From an uncultured Pseudomonadota bacterium (GTDB taxonomy: Bacteria; Pseudomonadota; Gammaproteobacteria; Steroidobacterales; Steroidobacteraceae), in contig CAIUGU010000010.1 in NCBI GenBank assembly GCA_903898785.1, forward strand, positions 1-43,450: DNA of 43,450 bases, read 5' to 3'. Every line of letters begins with the position of its first letter. Positions within the stretch are counted from its first letter, which is position 1. The notes beneath the pieces were generated by a model. The model searched no databases. It saw nothing but the letters and a program-made list of their open reading frames with translations, and had not been told where the DNA came from. Shown here one piece after another: positions 34,410-43,151 of the stretch. The position numbers and the translations under genes are program-made.

Positions 34410-36386
34410 ATGAAGCATCGATTGCGCAACACCCTGATCGTGGCGTCGGCCCTCTATTCGGCCTGCGCCGGCGCCCGCGGCGTGTCGCCGTACCTGCCCC
34501 TGCATCTTGATCCCGAGATCGAGCGCCAGATCGAGCGCGTGATGGTCCTCGGCGGCAAGCCGGTCGTCAGGCGGCCGATTCCCGCCGCGGCCGTGCTCGA
34601 CGCATTGCCCGAAGCCTGCAAGGTGGACCGGACGCTGTGCGCGCAGGTCCGTTCCTACCTGAGCCTGTTCATGAACGACCGCGGCGTGACGCTGCTGCAG
34701 GTGAATGCCGGCGCTGCGTTCGGGGATTCCGACCGCGCATTGCCCAATGCCCGCGGTCGCGATGCGGACAGCTACTGGCAGGTGGCGGCGTCGGCCTACT
34801 ACCAGGCCAGCGACTACCTGCTGCTGACCGGCGGCGGCGTCGCCTATGACGGCCGCGCGACACTCGAGGGAACGGCGCTCAGCGCGGGATTCGAATACGC
34901 ACAGCTGGACATCGGCTACCGCGCCCACTGGTTCTCGCCGCTGGTAGACAGCAGCCTTCTCGTGAGTACCGAAGCGCCGTCACTTGCTTCCGTAACGCTC
35001 TCGAATTACCAACCCATCAGTCCGCTCGGCTTCACGTACGAAGTGTTCGCTGCGCAGATGTCGAAGCAGGACGGGATCCGGTACCTCGGCACGGGGACGA
35101 GCGGCAGGCCGCGGCTTGCCGGGGTACAGGTGGGATTTGCGCCGGCCGGAGGCTATGCGATCACGCTGAACCGGTTGATGCAGTACGGCGGCGGTGCGCG
35201 CGGCGGTAGCGGGCTCTCCGACCTGTTCAAGGCGTTCTTCAACAACACCGCGGTCAACAATGGCGACGGCGGGGCCGGCGAGCAGTTCGGCAACCAGATC
35301 GCGTCGCTGGCGGCAACGCAGGTGATTCCGGCGCGGATTCCCTTCGTCGTGCGACTCGAGTTCGCCGGCGAGGACAATTCGTACGGCGGCAACTACCGGC
35401 TGGGCGACACGGCCTTGTCGCTCGGTGTCGACATTCCGCTGCTCGGCGAGCGCTACGACTTGAGCTTCGAGGCGACCGAATGGCAGAACGCCTGGTACGT
35501 CAACGGCGTGTATCCGAAAGGCATGACGAACCGCGGCTATGTCCTCGGCCACTGGTTCGGCGACCAGCGCCAGTTCGGGGACAGGGTGGGCGGATGGAGT
35601 GCGTTGCTGCAGGCCGGGTATCGCGAGGACGACGGCGACTACTGGCGGGTCCGTTACCGCACGCTCGATTTCGTGACCTCGGTCGGCTATCAGTCGCTGC
35701 CGGAATATCCGTACCGTCGTCTTCACGAGGTCGGGATCGACTACTCGACGCAGTGGCACGGACTGCCTGTCGGCGCCGCGCTGTCCGTCGGCCGCGACGC
35801 GCTCGGCGAGTCGTTCGCCCGGCTGACCGGCCGCTTTGACCTCGCGATGGAGCGTGTCATGAGGTCCCCGCAGGTTTCCGCACCGGCCGTGGCCGATGAC
35901 GGCCTGGAGTTGTATGTGGACCTCGGCGTCTCCAGCAATCGGGTCTACGAGATCCTGTCCGCATCGACGCCGGACACATGGACGCCGCGCGGCACGGGCT
36001 ACCATGTCGCCATGGGAGCCAGGCGCAGCGTGTCGAAGCGCGGCGAGCTTGGGGTGGGGCTCGAGCTCGATGACGTCGATTCCCGCCTGATGCTCTCCGT
36101 CCGCGCACTTGACTACCGGTATCGCCTGACATCGCATCTCGCGGCGAACGCGTTCTTCGGCGTAGGGCGCTACCAGTGGGAGGCCCCCGCGTACGGCTGG
36201 TACATGGGCGCCGGAGTCCAGTGGCGCAACATCCTGCCGCAGTGGGACCTCGGAGTGGATGGCCGGTACTACGACAAGCTGTCGCGCAATCGCATCCAGC
36301 CGGGCGATCCCGTGGCCGTCATCGACAGGCCGCGGCTGCACTTCGACGTCGAGGGCGTCACGGTGTATCTAAGCCGGCACTTCTGA
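34410..36386 (+). CDS. Capsule assembly Wzi-family outer-membrane protein
   Basis: The 658-residue protein has an N-terminal signal peptide (KHRLRNTLIVASALYSACAGARG). The mature start SPYLPLHLDPEIERQIERVMVL and ALPEACKVDRTLCAQVRSYL match the Caps_assemb_Wzi family. The rest alternates aromatic and charged residues in beta-strand runs and ends in Phe (LSRHF), as outer-membrane barrels do. Wzi is an outer-membrane lectin that holds capsular polysaccharide on the cell surface. The ATG at 34410 is preferred to an upstream in-frame start at 34374 because the signal peptide begins there. It lies between glycosyltransferase genes, which supports a surface-glycan role. Confidence 0.88.
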   Translation: MKHRLRNTLIVASALYSACAGARGVSPYLPLHLDPEIERQIERVMVLGGKPVVRRPIPAAAVLDALPEACKVDRTLCAQVRSYLSLFMNDRGVTLLQVNAGAAFGDSDRALPNARGRDADSYWQVAASAYYQASDYLLLTGGGVAYDGRATLEGTALSAGFEYAQLDIGYRAHWFSPLVDSSLLVSTEAPSLASVTLSNYQPISPLGFTYEVFAAQMSKQDGIRYLGTGTSGRPRLAGVQVGFAPAGGYAITLNRLMQYGGGARGGSGLSDLFKAFFNNTAVNNGDGGAGEQFGNQIASLAATQVIPARIPFVVRLEFAGEDNSYGGNYRLGDTALSLGVDIPLLGERYDLSFEATEWQNAWYVNGVYPKGMTNRGYVLGHWFGDQRQFGDRVGGWSALLQAGYREDDGDYWRVRYRTLDFVTSVGYQSLPEYPYRRLHEVGIDYSTQWHGLPVGAALSVGRDALGESFARLTGRFDLAMERVMRSPQVSAPAVADDGLELYVDLGVSSNRVYEILSASTPDTWTPRGTGYHVAMGARRSVSKRGELGVGLELDDVDSRLMLSVRALDYRYRLTSHLAANAFFGVGRYQWEAPAYGWYMGAGVQWRNILPQWDLGVDGRYYDKLSRNRIQPGDPVAVIDRPRLHFDVEGVTVYLSRHF

Positions 36387-36422
36387 CGCGGCGGTTCGTC
36401 GCGTTGCGGCAGCCCCACCGTG

Positions 36423-37283
36423 TCAGGGGCCGCCGGCCGGTCCGCACAACTCGTCGATGGCAAGCCCGAGCGACGCGAAGACAGGGCGCCATTGTGCGCG
36501 GTGCAGCTTGTCCCAGCCGTGGCATCCGAACGGGAGCGCGACGCTGCAACAGCGGGCGGCGACCTCGGGATAGGTCTCCCAGGAGAACTCAAGCGCCTCG
36601 CGGAAGCCCGGGATACGGACGAGTTCGCGATAGCGGTTGGCTTCGATGCTGAAGAAGAGGTCTTCCGCCCAGGGAGTGCGCGTCCCCTGACGATAGGGCT
36701 CGGCGCGTTCCGGCAGCCTGTGCAGGACCGCTCTCAGGGCTGCAATCCGGCGCAGCGAAAACCCGCCGTTGCCTGCAGAATAGTGTTGCTGCGCATGATG
36801 GTCGCCTTGTCCGTGGCGGTATTGCCGGTTGGTCAGGCGGAAGTACCGCCGGCGCATCGCGGACCGGAGCAGTTGCAGGCGCCCCGGGGCCCGGTCGTGC
36901 GGAATCCACGGCGCGCCGACATAGTCGTAGCCGCGATCGCACCAGGACAACAGCTGGTCGCTGAACACGAAGGCATCGAGCTGGTGGATCAGCATGTATT
37001 CGTACGCCGCGAAGCGTGCGTAGAATTCGTCGGCCAGCATCAGGCGGTTGTAGGCCTTGACGCTCGAGAAATAGCTGGCGGGAAATGACTCGCTGTCAAG
37101 ACCCGGATGGCGGGCGAGCAACGCGGTGAGATCGAGGGTATCGGGAGCCGCGAGAATCACCGGGTGTCTTCCGAGGATCGACAGGCAGCGACCCAGTGAG
37201 GCCTGCTCGGAAGGCGAGAGGTCTGTACGATATACCGGTACGATGACGCAGGCGCGATTGTCTGGGGGAAGCGCGGCACTCAT
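36423..37283 (-). CDS. DUF5672 family protein, glycosyltransferase-like
   Basis: The 286-residue protein opens CVIVPVYRTDLSPSEQASL and contains NRLMLADEFYARFAAYEYML, LDAFVFSDQL, DYVGAPWIPH and GNGGFSLRR. This is the pattern of DUF5672, a GT-A-like family found in polysaccharide clusters. LDAFVF takes the place of a DxD-type metal site, so catalytic assignment is uncertain. It has no membrane segment. It is transcribed opposite to its neighbours, convergent with the Wzi gene (36 bp apart) and divergent from the GT4 gene. Confidence 0.85.
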   Translation of the reverse strand: MSAALPPDNRACVIVPVYRTDLSPSEQASLGRCLSILGRHPVILAAPDTLDLTALLARHPGLDSESFPASYFSSVKAYNRLMLADEFYARFAAYEYMLIHQLDAFVFSDQLLSWCDRGYDYVGAPWIPHDRAPGRLQLLRSAMRRRYFRLTNRQYRHGQGDHHAQQHYSAGNGGFSLRRIAALRAVLHRLPERAEPYRQGTRTPWAEDLFFSIEANRYRELVRIPGFREALEFSWETYPEVAARCCSVALPFGCHGWDKLHRAQWRPVFASLGLAIDELCGPAGGP

Positions 37284-37355
37284 TCAAGTGAGTATGCCAC
37301 GGTGGGATTGCAGGGGGCGGGCCGTGGATACGGGCAGGAGCAGGTGGGTCGCTGC

Positions 37356-38723
37356 GTGAGAAGAGTCTATTTCGACATCACGGACATCATCCAGTTTGCG
37401 GGTCGCAACACCCGGCTGACCGGCATCCAGAGGGTGGTGTTCAACATCGTCAACCTGCTGTCGCGCAAGTACGGCGGCGAGCAGGTGCAGTGCGTGTACC
37501 ACGACCGCAGCCACAAGGCGATGTTAGCCGTCGACCTGTCGGTGCGGCCGCACGACGTGGAGTTCGATGCCGAGACGCTGCTCGTCGACCTGGGGCTGGT
37601 CCGTGCGCCGTCCTTCTTTCCCAGCACCGTGCGGGTGAAGAGCTACCTGCGCAACCATGCGCGCGACAAGACCGAGCGCGCGCTGATGAAGCTCCGGCTG
37701 TACCTGTGGTCGTTCACGGCCCGCCAGCGACTGCGCGACCTGGACCTGCTGCCGTCCGGGCGTGTCGAGCGCGGGAGTGCCGTTGCCCTTGCGCCCCGAC
37801 GCATCGAGCAGCTGTCGCCCGATAGCTACCTCGTGCACCTGGGCTCGTCCTGGTTCTTTCCTGAAGTCTGGCGGTTTTCGGCCGAGCATCGTGCCCGGGG
37901 GGGCGATGTCGTGCAGTTCATCCACGACCTCATCCCCGTGACGCATCCGCAGTTCATGCCGGACAAGGAGCCGCCCGTCTTCGTCAACTGGCTGCAGCAC
38001 GCAATGGACTATGCAGCGCGCTTTCCGTGCAATTCGCAATGGACGGCCCACAGCCTGCAGCGCTATGCGCAATCGCAGGGCAAGGCGCTGGACATCGAGG
38101 TCACGACGCTTGCCCATGAGTTCATCGGCTACGGACGCGACGAGGCGGTCCCACTGCCCAAGCGGCTCGCGGCACTTGCCGGCAAGCGGTTCGTGCTGTG
38201 CGTGGGCACCATCGAGTCGCGCAAGAACGGGCTGTCCCTGCTGCGCGCCTGGCAAAGGCTGCCGGCAGAGATGGGAGAAGCTGCGGCGGTCCTCGTCTTC
38301 GCCGGCCGCTACGGCAAGATCGGCGGCCCGGAATTCCGCGAAGAGCTGGGGGAGGGGCAAGGGTCGGCTACGGATGTCCGCGTGATCGACATGCCTTCCG
38401 ATAGCGAGCTGGCCTGGCTGTACCGCAACTGCCTGTTCACCGTGTACCCGAGTTTCGTGGAGGGATGGGGTTTGCCCGTCGGCGAGTCGGCCTGGTTCGG
38501 CAAGTACTGCATCGCATCGAGTGCCAGCTCGATACCCGAGGTCTGCGGCTCCCTGGTGGAGTACGTCGATCCAGAGGACACGGACGGACTCAAGGAGCGG
38601 ATCGTGCGGCTGCTGCGCGATGACGCACTGTTGCGCGAGCGGGAAGGGCAGGTCGCCGCGGCGTCCCTGCGACGCTGGTGCGACGTCGCCGACGATCTGT
38701 ACGCTTACATTACCGCTCGCTGA
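37356..38723 (+). CDS. Glycosyltransferase family 4 (GT-B fold)
   Basis: The 455-residue protein has a GT4 C-terminal domain: FVLCVGTIESRKNG (nucleotide-sugar domain entry), the EWGLP-type FVEGWGLPVGESAW and the ASSIPEVCG loop. The N-terminal domain starts VYFDITDIIQF and carries GIQRVVFNIVNLL, typical of a subgroup seen in exopolysaccharide clusters. I place the start at GTG 37356, at MRRVYFDITDI; a GTG at 37302 would add 18 residues. There is no membrane segment. It probably acts on an undecaprenyl-linked or LPS-linked glycan. Copy C of the structured repeat follows 47 bp after the stop. Confidence 0.88.
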   Translation: MRRVYFDITDIIQFAGRNTRLTGIQRVVFNIVNLLSRKYGGEQVQCVYHDRSHKAMLAVDLSVRPHDVEFDAETLLVDLGLVRAPSFFPSTVRVKSYLRNHARDKTERALMKLRLYLWSFTARQRLRDLDLLPSGRVERGSAVALAPRRIEQLSPDSYLVHLGSSWFFPEVWRFSAEHRARGGDVVQFIHDLIPVTHPQFMPDKEPPVFVNWLQHAMDYAARFPCNSQWTAHSLQRYAQSQGKALDIEVTTLAHEFIGYGRDEAVPLPKRLAALAGKRFVLCVGTIESRKNGLSLLRAWQRLPAEMGEAAAVLVFAGRYGKIGGPEFREELGEGQGSATDVRVIDMPSDSELAWLYRNCLFTVYPSFVEGWGLPVGESAWFGKYCIASSASSIPEVCGSLVEYVDPEDTDGLKERIVRLLRDDALLREREGQVAAASLRRWCDVADDLYAYITAR

Positions 38724-38770
38724 GCGGGCTTGTCTCAGGCGGTGCCAGCGCGTCGGGCATCGTCGGCAGG

Positions 38771-38929
38771 TTGATGCAAGAGTCTGTCCGTGCCTTTTGC
38801 ATCTGGAGCCGGCGAAAAGCGTGGTTTTCACTGGCTCCCGAAATCAACGAGTTATCTCTCGTCGATTTCGCTTAAGTCATCCGTGACTCGGAATAACAGG
38901 GTGCTGCAAAGGGTTTTGCATCACCCTGT
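38771..38929 (+). repeat. Multi-hairpin structured repeat element, copy C
   Basis: This 159-bp copy is in the same orientation as copy B. It starts TTGATGCAAGAG and ends with a stem, ACAGGGTGCTGCAAA / TTTTGCATCACCCTGT (38896-38929), that has one mismatch. Relative to copy B, one C-G pair in this stem is T-A here, so both sides changed together. The middle stem CGAAATC-ACGAG / CTCGT-GATTTCG shows a similar G-C to A-T exchange. Its right edge abuts the stop codon of the convergent GT2 gene (38929-38931). Its left flank GCAGG matches that of copy A. Confidence 0.85.
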
Positions 38930-39918
38930 CAGCCCGAACAGCGGCCTTCGAGCTGCCTCAGCTGCCGTAGCCGCAGCCACTTCCCGAGTCCGCCTGGCAG
39001 TTGCTGCCATGCCTTCCGCGCGATGACGAGCTGCTGCCGGGCTTCTGCCACTGCGCCGGCCGCAAGGAGCTGGTCGCCTACGCGGAGCTGCGTGGCGCAC
39101 AGTCGGAGGTACGCACGATGGGCGAGCTGCCGGCGTGACGCTTCCGGCAGGTGCAGCGAGAACACCTCGATGGCGGCCAGCAGGTCTGCCCCGATCTTCC
39201 CCGAGGAAGTGAGCCGCGACGTTTCGCTGTTGCGGTGGCGGCGATAGCAGGCGAGCAGCTGCGGCTCGTACCAGACTGCGCAGGCAGCGGCGATGCGAAC
39301 CCACATCTCCCAGTCGAGTGCATACGTCAGGTCCGGGCGGAAGCCGCCCAGCCGTTCATAGACGGTGCGGCGGACGATGGTCGCCGGACACTGGATCCGT
39401 TGCCTCTGGCTGATTCGCGCGAGCCAGTGGCCGAGCGGACCGCGCCGCCAGCGCTCGCGGTGCGAACGCCGGGTCCATGCCCCCGCTTCGTCGACGAAGG
39501 CATGCCGGCAGAACGCCATGCCGACGCCTTCGGCCGCAAAGCCTGGCAGCAGCCGCTCGTAGAAGCCGGGCAGGATCAGGTCGTCCTGATGCAGCAGGTG
39601 CACGAGTTCGCCGCGCGAGAGTTCGACGCTGCGGTTCCAGTTGCCGGCCAGCCCCAGGTTCCGCGCGGCGGGGTGGATCTCCACGCGCCCTGCAGGAGCG
39701 ACCGTTGCGACCAGCGCCGCGACGTCCACCGTCGGCGAAGCGTCGTCCACGACGGCAATCTGCATGACCGCAGGCCCCGGATCCTGCGCGAGGATCCCGC
39801 GCAGCGCTTCCACGAGGAACGGTCCCGGCTCGTAGGTCGGGATCATCACCGACAGCCGCGGCCGCGGCGCGCCGTCTGCCGGCAACGGTGCAATCGCGGG
39901 CGGGTTGCCGGCGCTCAA
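38929..39918 (-). CDS. Glycosyltransferase family 2
   Basis: The 329-residue GT-A protein has RLSVMIPTYEPGPFL, IAVVDDASPT, NLGLAGNWNRSVELSRGE and the metal-binding LLHQDDLILPGF, then a YERLGGFRPDLTYALDWEMW acceptor/base block. The N-terminus is proline-rich. No in-frame ATG precedes the conserved core, so the TTG at 39916-39918 is the likeliest start. The C-terminal ~60 residues are helical and Arg/Gln-rich. It converges on the GT4 gene across the structured repeat, and its stop overlaps the repeat edge. It lies 9 bp downstream of hemL on the same strand and could be read through from it. Confidence 0.88.
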   Translation of the reverse strand: MSAGNPPAIAPLPADGAPRPRLSVMIPTYEPGPFLVEALRGILAQDPGPAVMQIAVVDDASPTVDVAALVATVAPAGRVEIHPAARNLGLAGNWNRSVELSRGELVHLLHQDDLILPGFYERLLPGFAAEGVGMAFCRHAFVDEAGAWTRRSHRERWRRGPLGHWLARISQRQRIQCPATIVRRTVYERLGGFRPDLTYALDWEMWVRIAAACAVWYEPQLLACYRRHRNSETSRLTSSGKIGADLLAAIEVFSLHLPEASRRQLAHRAYLRLCATQLRVGDQLLAAGAVAEARQQLVIARKAWQQLPGGLGKWLRLRQLRQLEGRCSG

Positions 39919-39927
39919 TGTGTGGCC

Positions 39928-41205
39928 CTATGCGTTCCGCACTTTCCTGAACGACCGCTGCGCGGCTTCGACGGTGCGGGCGATGTCGGCGGGCGTGTGC
40001 GCGGCAGAGACAAAGCCGGCCTCGAACGCGGACGGAGCGAGGTAGATGCCTTCGTCCAGCATGGCATGGAAGAAGTGCTTGAAGCCCTCGGTGTCACACT
40101 TCATCACCTGCCGGTAATAGCGGACCGACGGCTCGGGCGTGAAGAACAATCCGAACATGCCGCCGACATGGTTGGTGGAGAACGGTACGCCTTCGCTGCG
40201 GGCGGCATTGGACAGGCCCTCCATGAGGCTTGCCGTCCTCTGCGTCAGGCTCGCATGGAAGCCGGGCGCGCAGAGCAGGTCGAGCGTGACCACGCCGGCT
40301 GCCATGGCCACCGGATTGCCCGACAGCGTGCCCGCCTGATAGACGGGGCCGAGGGGCGCCAGCCTTTCCATGATCTCGCGCTTGCCGCCGAACGCACCCA
40401 CCGGCATGCCGCCGCCGATGATCTTGCCCAGCGTCGTGAGGTCCGGGCGGATGCCGTACAGTTCCTGCGCGCCGCCGCGCGCGACGCGGAAGCCGGTCAT
40501 CACTTCGTCGAAGATCAGCACGCTGCCATGCTGGTCGCACAACGCGCGCAGCGCCTCGAGGAAGCCGGGCACGGGCGGCACGCAGTTCATGTTGCCGGCC
40601 ACCGGCTCGACGATGATGCAGGCGATCTCGGCGCCCATGTCGTGGAACAGCTGCTGTGCCTGCGCGATGTCGTTGTACGACAGCGTGATCGTGTGGGCCG
40701 CGAGGCTTGCCGGCACGCCGGGCGACGTGGGTACGCCGAACGTCAGCGCGCCGGAGCCGGCCTTGACCAGCAGCGAGTCGGAGTGGCCGTGGTAGCAGCC
40801 CTCGAACTTCACGATCTTGTCGCGTCCCGTGTAGCCGCGGGCCAGACGGATGGCGCTCATGGTGGCTTCCGTGCCCGAACTCACCATGCGGACGAGGTCG
40901 ATGGACGGCATGAGCTCGCAGACCTTCCGGGCCAGCTGCGTCTCGATCTCCGTCGGCGTGCCGAATGACAGCCCGAGCGCGACACGCTCCTGCACCGCCC
41001 TGATCACGTCGGGGTGTGCATGGCCCAGGATCATCGGCCCCCACGAGCCGACGTAGTCGAGGTAGCGCTTGCCGTCCGCGGACGTGACGTAGGCGCCGCT
41101 CGCGCTCGCCATGAAGACGGGGTCGCCGCCCACGCCGCGGAAGGCGCGGACCGGGGAATTCACGCCGCCCGGAATGTAGCGGCTGGCATCGGAAAATAGA
41201 CTCAA
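39928..41205 (-). CDS. hemL: Glutamate-1-semialdehyde 2,1-aminomutase
   Basis: This PLP enzyme of tetrapyrrole synthesis converts glutamate-1-semialdehyde to 5-aminolevulinate (C5 pathway). The 425-residue protein opens [16 protein letters not shown] and has [16 protein letters not shown] (phosphate binding), [10 protein letters not shown] and the Schiff-base Lys261 in [18 protein letters not shown]. It starts with TTG at 41203-41205; GGAG eight bases upstream supports this, and [13 protein letters not shown] is the normal N-terminus of the family. It is divergent from the rubredoxin gene. Confidence 0.96.
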   Translation of the reverse strand: MSLFSDASRYIPGGVNSPVRAFRGVGGDPVFMASASGAYVTSADGKRYLDYVGSWGPMILGHAHPDVIRAVQERVALGLSFGTPTEIETQLARKVCELMPSIDLVRMVSSGTEATMSAIRLARGYTGRDKIVKFEGCYHGHSDSLLVKAGSGALTFGVPTSPGVPASLAAHTITLSYNDIAQAQQLFHDMGAEIACIIVEPVAGNMNCVPPVPGFLEALRALCDQHGSVLIFDEVMTGFRVARGGAQELYGIRPDLTTLGKIIGGGMPVGAFGGKREIMERLAPLGPVYQAGTLSGNPVAMAAGVVTLDLLCAPGFHASLTQRTASLMEGLSNAARSEGVPFSTNHVGGMFGLFFTPEPSVRYYRQVMKCDTEGFKHFFHAMLDEGIYLAPSAFEAGFVSAAHTPADIARTVEAAQRSFRKVRNA

Positions 41206-41458
41206 GGACTTGGCTCCGTGTAGGTACGATGGCGAGTGTAGGGGCTGGAGCGGGCAGCGGGAAGGCGTCAGCGCATCGGGCTGAAGCGGGAAAGCGCGGG
41301 AGGCGACGACGCCCGGGGAGCCCGGACTTCGCTGCGGGTCGGCTCTCCGGCTTCCGGACTTCCCCGGGTCCTGCGCTTCCCCTTGCCGCGCCAGTTGCCG
41401 CCCGCACCCATTCCCGGTTTAATCGCGCCTCCTCCGGCTGCTTCTCTCGGACCCCTTA
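41206..41458. promoter_or_regulatory. Divergent region between hemL and the rubredoxin gene
   Basis: These 253 bp are very GC-rich and hold no supported gene. The promoters of both divergent genes should lie here, but I see no convincing boxes or stem-loops. Confidence 0.25.
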
Positions 41459-41623
41459 ATGAAAGCGTACATGTGTGTGATCTGCGGTTATGTCTACGAA
41501 GAAGCCAAGGGAGATGCCGCCGCAGGCCTCGCGCCTGGAACCCGCTGGGAAGACGTGCCGCTGTCGTGGCGCTGCCCCGATTGCGGCGCCGGCAAGGAAG
41601 ACTTCGAGATGATCGAGGTCTGA
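41459..41623 (+). CDS. Rubredoxin
   Basis: This 54-residue single-domain rubredoxin has the two iron-binding CxxC knuckles, MCVICGYVY (Cys6, Cys9) and WRCPDCGAGKEDFE (Cys39, Cys42), with the aromatic core residues expected. It is a small cytosolic one-electron carrier with an Fe(Cys)4 centre. In aerobic proteobacteria rubredoxins feed alkane hydroxylases or oxygen/peroxide-detoxifying enzymes; no such partner is in the window. The start is the ATG at 41459. The gene begins 253 bp from hemL and precedes crcB in the same direction. Confidence 0.95.
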   Translation: MKAYMCVICGYVYEEAKGDAAAGLAPGTRWEDVPLSWRCPDCGAGKEDFEMIEV

Positions 41624-41650
41624 CCTCGTCGGGCCGAGGGCTGCAGCCAT

Positions 41651-41706
41651 GAGGCTTGGGGCTTGAGCCAGAGCAAGAAGACTTCTCCAGCATTCCAGCC
41701 CTTAGC
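41651..41706 (+). repeat. Degenerate copy of the short dispersed repeat
   Basis: The stretch begins GAGGCTTGGGGCTTGAGCCAGAG and ends CCAGCCCTTAGC. It keeps the GCTTGAG and CAGCCC elements and the intergenic position of the copies at 11418, 23151 and 31051, but has lost GGATCACTG and AGCCTCTGG. The relationship is likely but not certain. Confidence 0.4.
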
Positions 41707-41724
41707 TTCCAGCCAGAAGAGCGC

Positions 41725-42126
41725 ATGCCCACCTTCTACTCGTACCTGCTGGTTGGAGTCGGTAGCGCCCTGGGGGGCATGGCCCGCCACTGGACGACCG
41801 CCCTGGTTGCTTCGCGATGGGGAGCCGCCTTTCCGTGGGGAACCCTGGTCGTGAACGTCGCGGGCTCCTTGCTGATCGGCGTGCTGGCGGCGGCGCTGGT
41901 ACCGGACGGCCGCTGGCTGCTGCCCGTGCCCGCACGGGAATTGCTCATTGTCGGCGTGCTGGGGGGTTACACCACGTTCTCCGCCTTCAGCCTGCAGACC
42001 TTCATGTTGCTCGAGCAGGGGCAATGGCTGCGCGCGGGCGGCAACGTCGTGCTGTCCGTCGTACTGTGCCTGGCGGCGGTTACGCTGGGTTATCTTCTGG
42101 CCAGCAGCGTCCTGCGAGCGGGCTGA
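41725..42126 (+). CDS. crcB: Fluoride ion exporter CrcB/Fluc
   Basis: This 133-residue membrane protein has four transmembrane helices and forms a dual-topology dimeric fluoride channel in the inner membrane. Family motifs are present: GVGSALGGMARHW in helix 1, WGTLVVNVAGSLLIG with the pore Asn in helix 2, and GGYTTFSAFSLQTFML with the fluoride-coordinating Phe/Ser/Thr region in helix 3. The start is the ATG at 41725; an earlier in-frame start would read through the degenerate repeat. I looked for a fluoride riboswitch upstream and did not see one. Rubredoxin precedes it by about 100 bp. Confidence 0.93.
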   Translation: MPTFYSYLLVGVGSALGGMARHWTTALVASRWGAAFPWGTLVVNVAGSLLIGVLAAALVPDGRWLLPVPARELLIVGVLGGYTTFSAFSLQTFMLLEQGQWLRAGGNVVLSVVLCLAAVTLGYLLASSVLRAG

Positions 42127-42136
42127 CCCGGCCTTC

Positions 42137-42901
42137 TCAGGCTGCGGTGCTTTCTGCCCAGACGACTTCGGTGGCGATGGAGCCGTCGGCCAGCAGTTCC
42201 AGGACCCGATAACCGGGCGGACGCCGGTCGAGTACGAAATCCGTGCTCCGGGGCAGGAACTGGGCGCAGGTCGCCGGCGAGGCCATGAAGCGGACGCCCT
42301 CCACGAACCGGTCCAGCGACTGATGCACGTGCCCCCACAACACGCCGCGCACCTGCGGGAACCGCCTGATCAATGACAGGAACTCTGCGGCGTCATCGAG
42401 CCCGACCTTGTCGAGCCAGCGGCTCTCCATGTCCAGGGGATGGTGATGCAGGCAGATGAGCGCATGCAGTTGCGGATGGCCGGCGAGCAGCGCTTCCAGC
42501 CGGGCGAGCTCTTCCTCGCCCAGGCGGCCGCCGGCGCTGTTGGCCTTCCACGTGTCGAGCATGATGACCAGCCAGCCGGCGGCGATGAACTGCCCGCCGA
42601 CCTGGAAAGGGGCGGCGTCCAGCGTCGCATGCATGGCCGCCGGAATGTCGTGGTTCCCGGGAAGGCAGTACACCGGGACGGGCGAGGACTCGAACGTGGC
42701 ACGCAGCAGCGCATAGCCGCCGGGATCGTCCTGCACCAGGTCGCCCGTCAGCAGCAGCGCATCGGGCGCGCGAAAATACCGTGCGGCATGCGCCATCGTC
42801 GTCTTGAGGGCGGGCAACGTTGCGACGCCACGGAGTTCTCCAGTGGCCGTGCCAAAGAGATGCGGGTCGCTGAGCTGGAGTAGGCGTAGGGAGTTGGCCA
42901 C
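42137..42901 (-). CDS. cpdA: Metallophosphoesterase, 3',5'-cAMP phosphodiesterase CpdA-like
   Basis: The 254-residue class III cyclic-nucleotide phosphodiesterase carries all five metallophosphoesterase blocks in order: QLSDPHLF (Asp12, His14), LLTGDLVQD, CLPGNHDIP, CLHHHPLDM and WGHVHQSLD. Length and the GNHD/GHVH spacing match CpdA, which hydrolyses cAMP and so lowers CRP activity. A role on other phosphoesters cannot be excluded. It is convergent with crcB (10 bp apart) and shares a strand with ahcY, whose end lies about 250 bp upstream. Confidence 0.88.
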   Translation of the reverse strand: MANSLRLLQLSDPHLFGTATGELRGVATLPALKTTMAHAARYFRAPDALLLTGDLVQDDPGGYALLRATFESSPVPVYCLPGNHDIPAAMHATLDAAPFQVGGQFIAAGWLVIMLDTWKANSAGGRLGEEELARLEALLAGHPQLHALICLHHHPLDMESRWLDKVGLDDAAEFLSLIRRFPQVRGVLWGHVHQSLDRFVEGVRFMASPATCAQFLPRSTDFVLDRRPPGYRVLELLADGSIATEVVWAESTAA

Positions 42902-43072
42902 GTGGGGTGGGCTGGGCGCAGGAGGAGGATGGGCGGCATCTTAACAAGCCGCTGCCGGCGAAAAGGTGACACGCGTCGGCTCAAGTGAAGCTGCGACGTC
43001 GGGCATGCGCAATCGTCGCGGGGAGCGGACACGGCAAGGTCAGGCAAACCCTCAAGGTGCGTGGCCGGTTTG

Positions 43073-43104
43073 CAAGAAAGAAAAGGCCGGCTTGCGCCGG
43101 CCTT
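43073..43104 (-). terminator. Intrinsic terminator of ahcY
   Basis: AAGGCCGGC (43083-43091) and GCCGGCCTT (43096-43104) make a 9-bp stem with a TTGC loop. Read on the minus strand, the stem is followed by a T-rich tract (TTTTCTTTCTT), as expected for a factor-independent terminator about 50 bp after the ahcY stop codon. Confidence 0.85.
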
Positions 43105-43151
43105 CTCGACTCCTCGGGGTCCGCGGGTGCGGGACCCGCGGACCGGTCAAC

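Noticed and set aside
41624-41724. Fluoride riboswitch upstream of crcB
   Set aside because: I looked for the conserved crcB-motif blocks and pseudoknot and found only a degenerate dispersed repeat.
42902-43072. Small RNA or promoter element between cpdA and the ahcY terminator
   Set aside because: I see no strong stem-loop, conserved box or reading frame in this stretch beyond the terminator itself.
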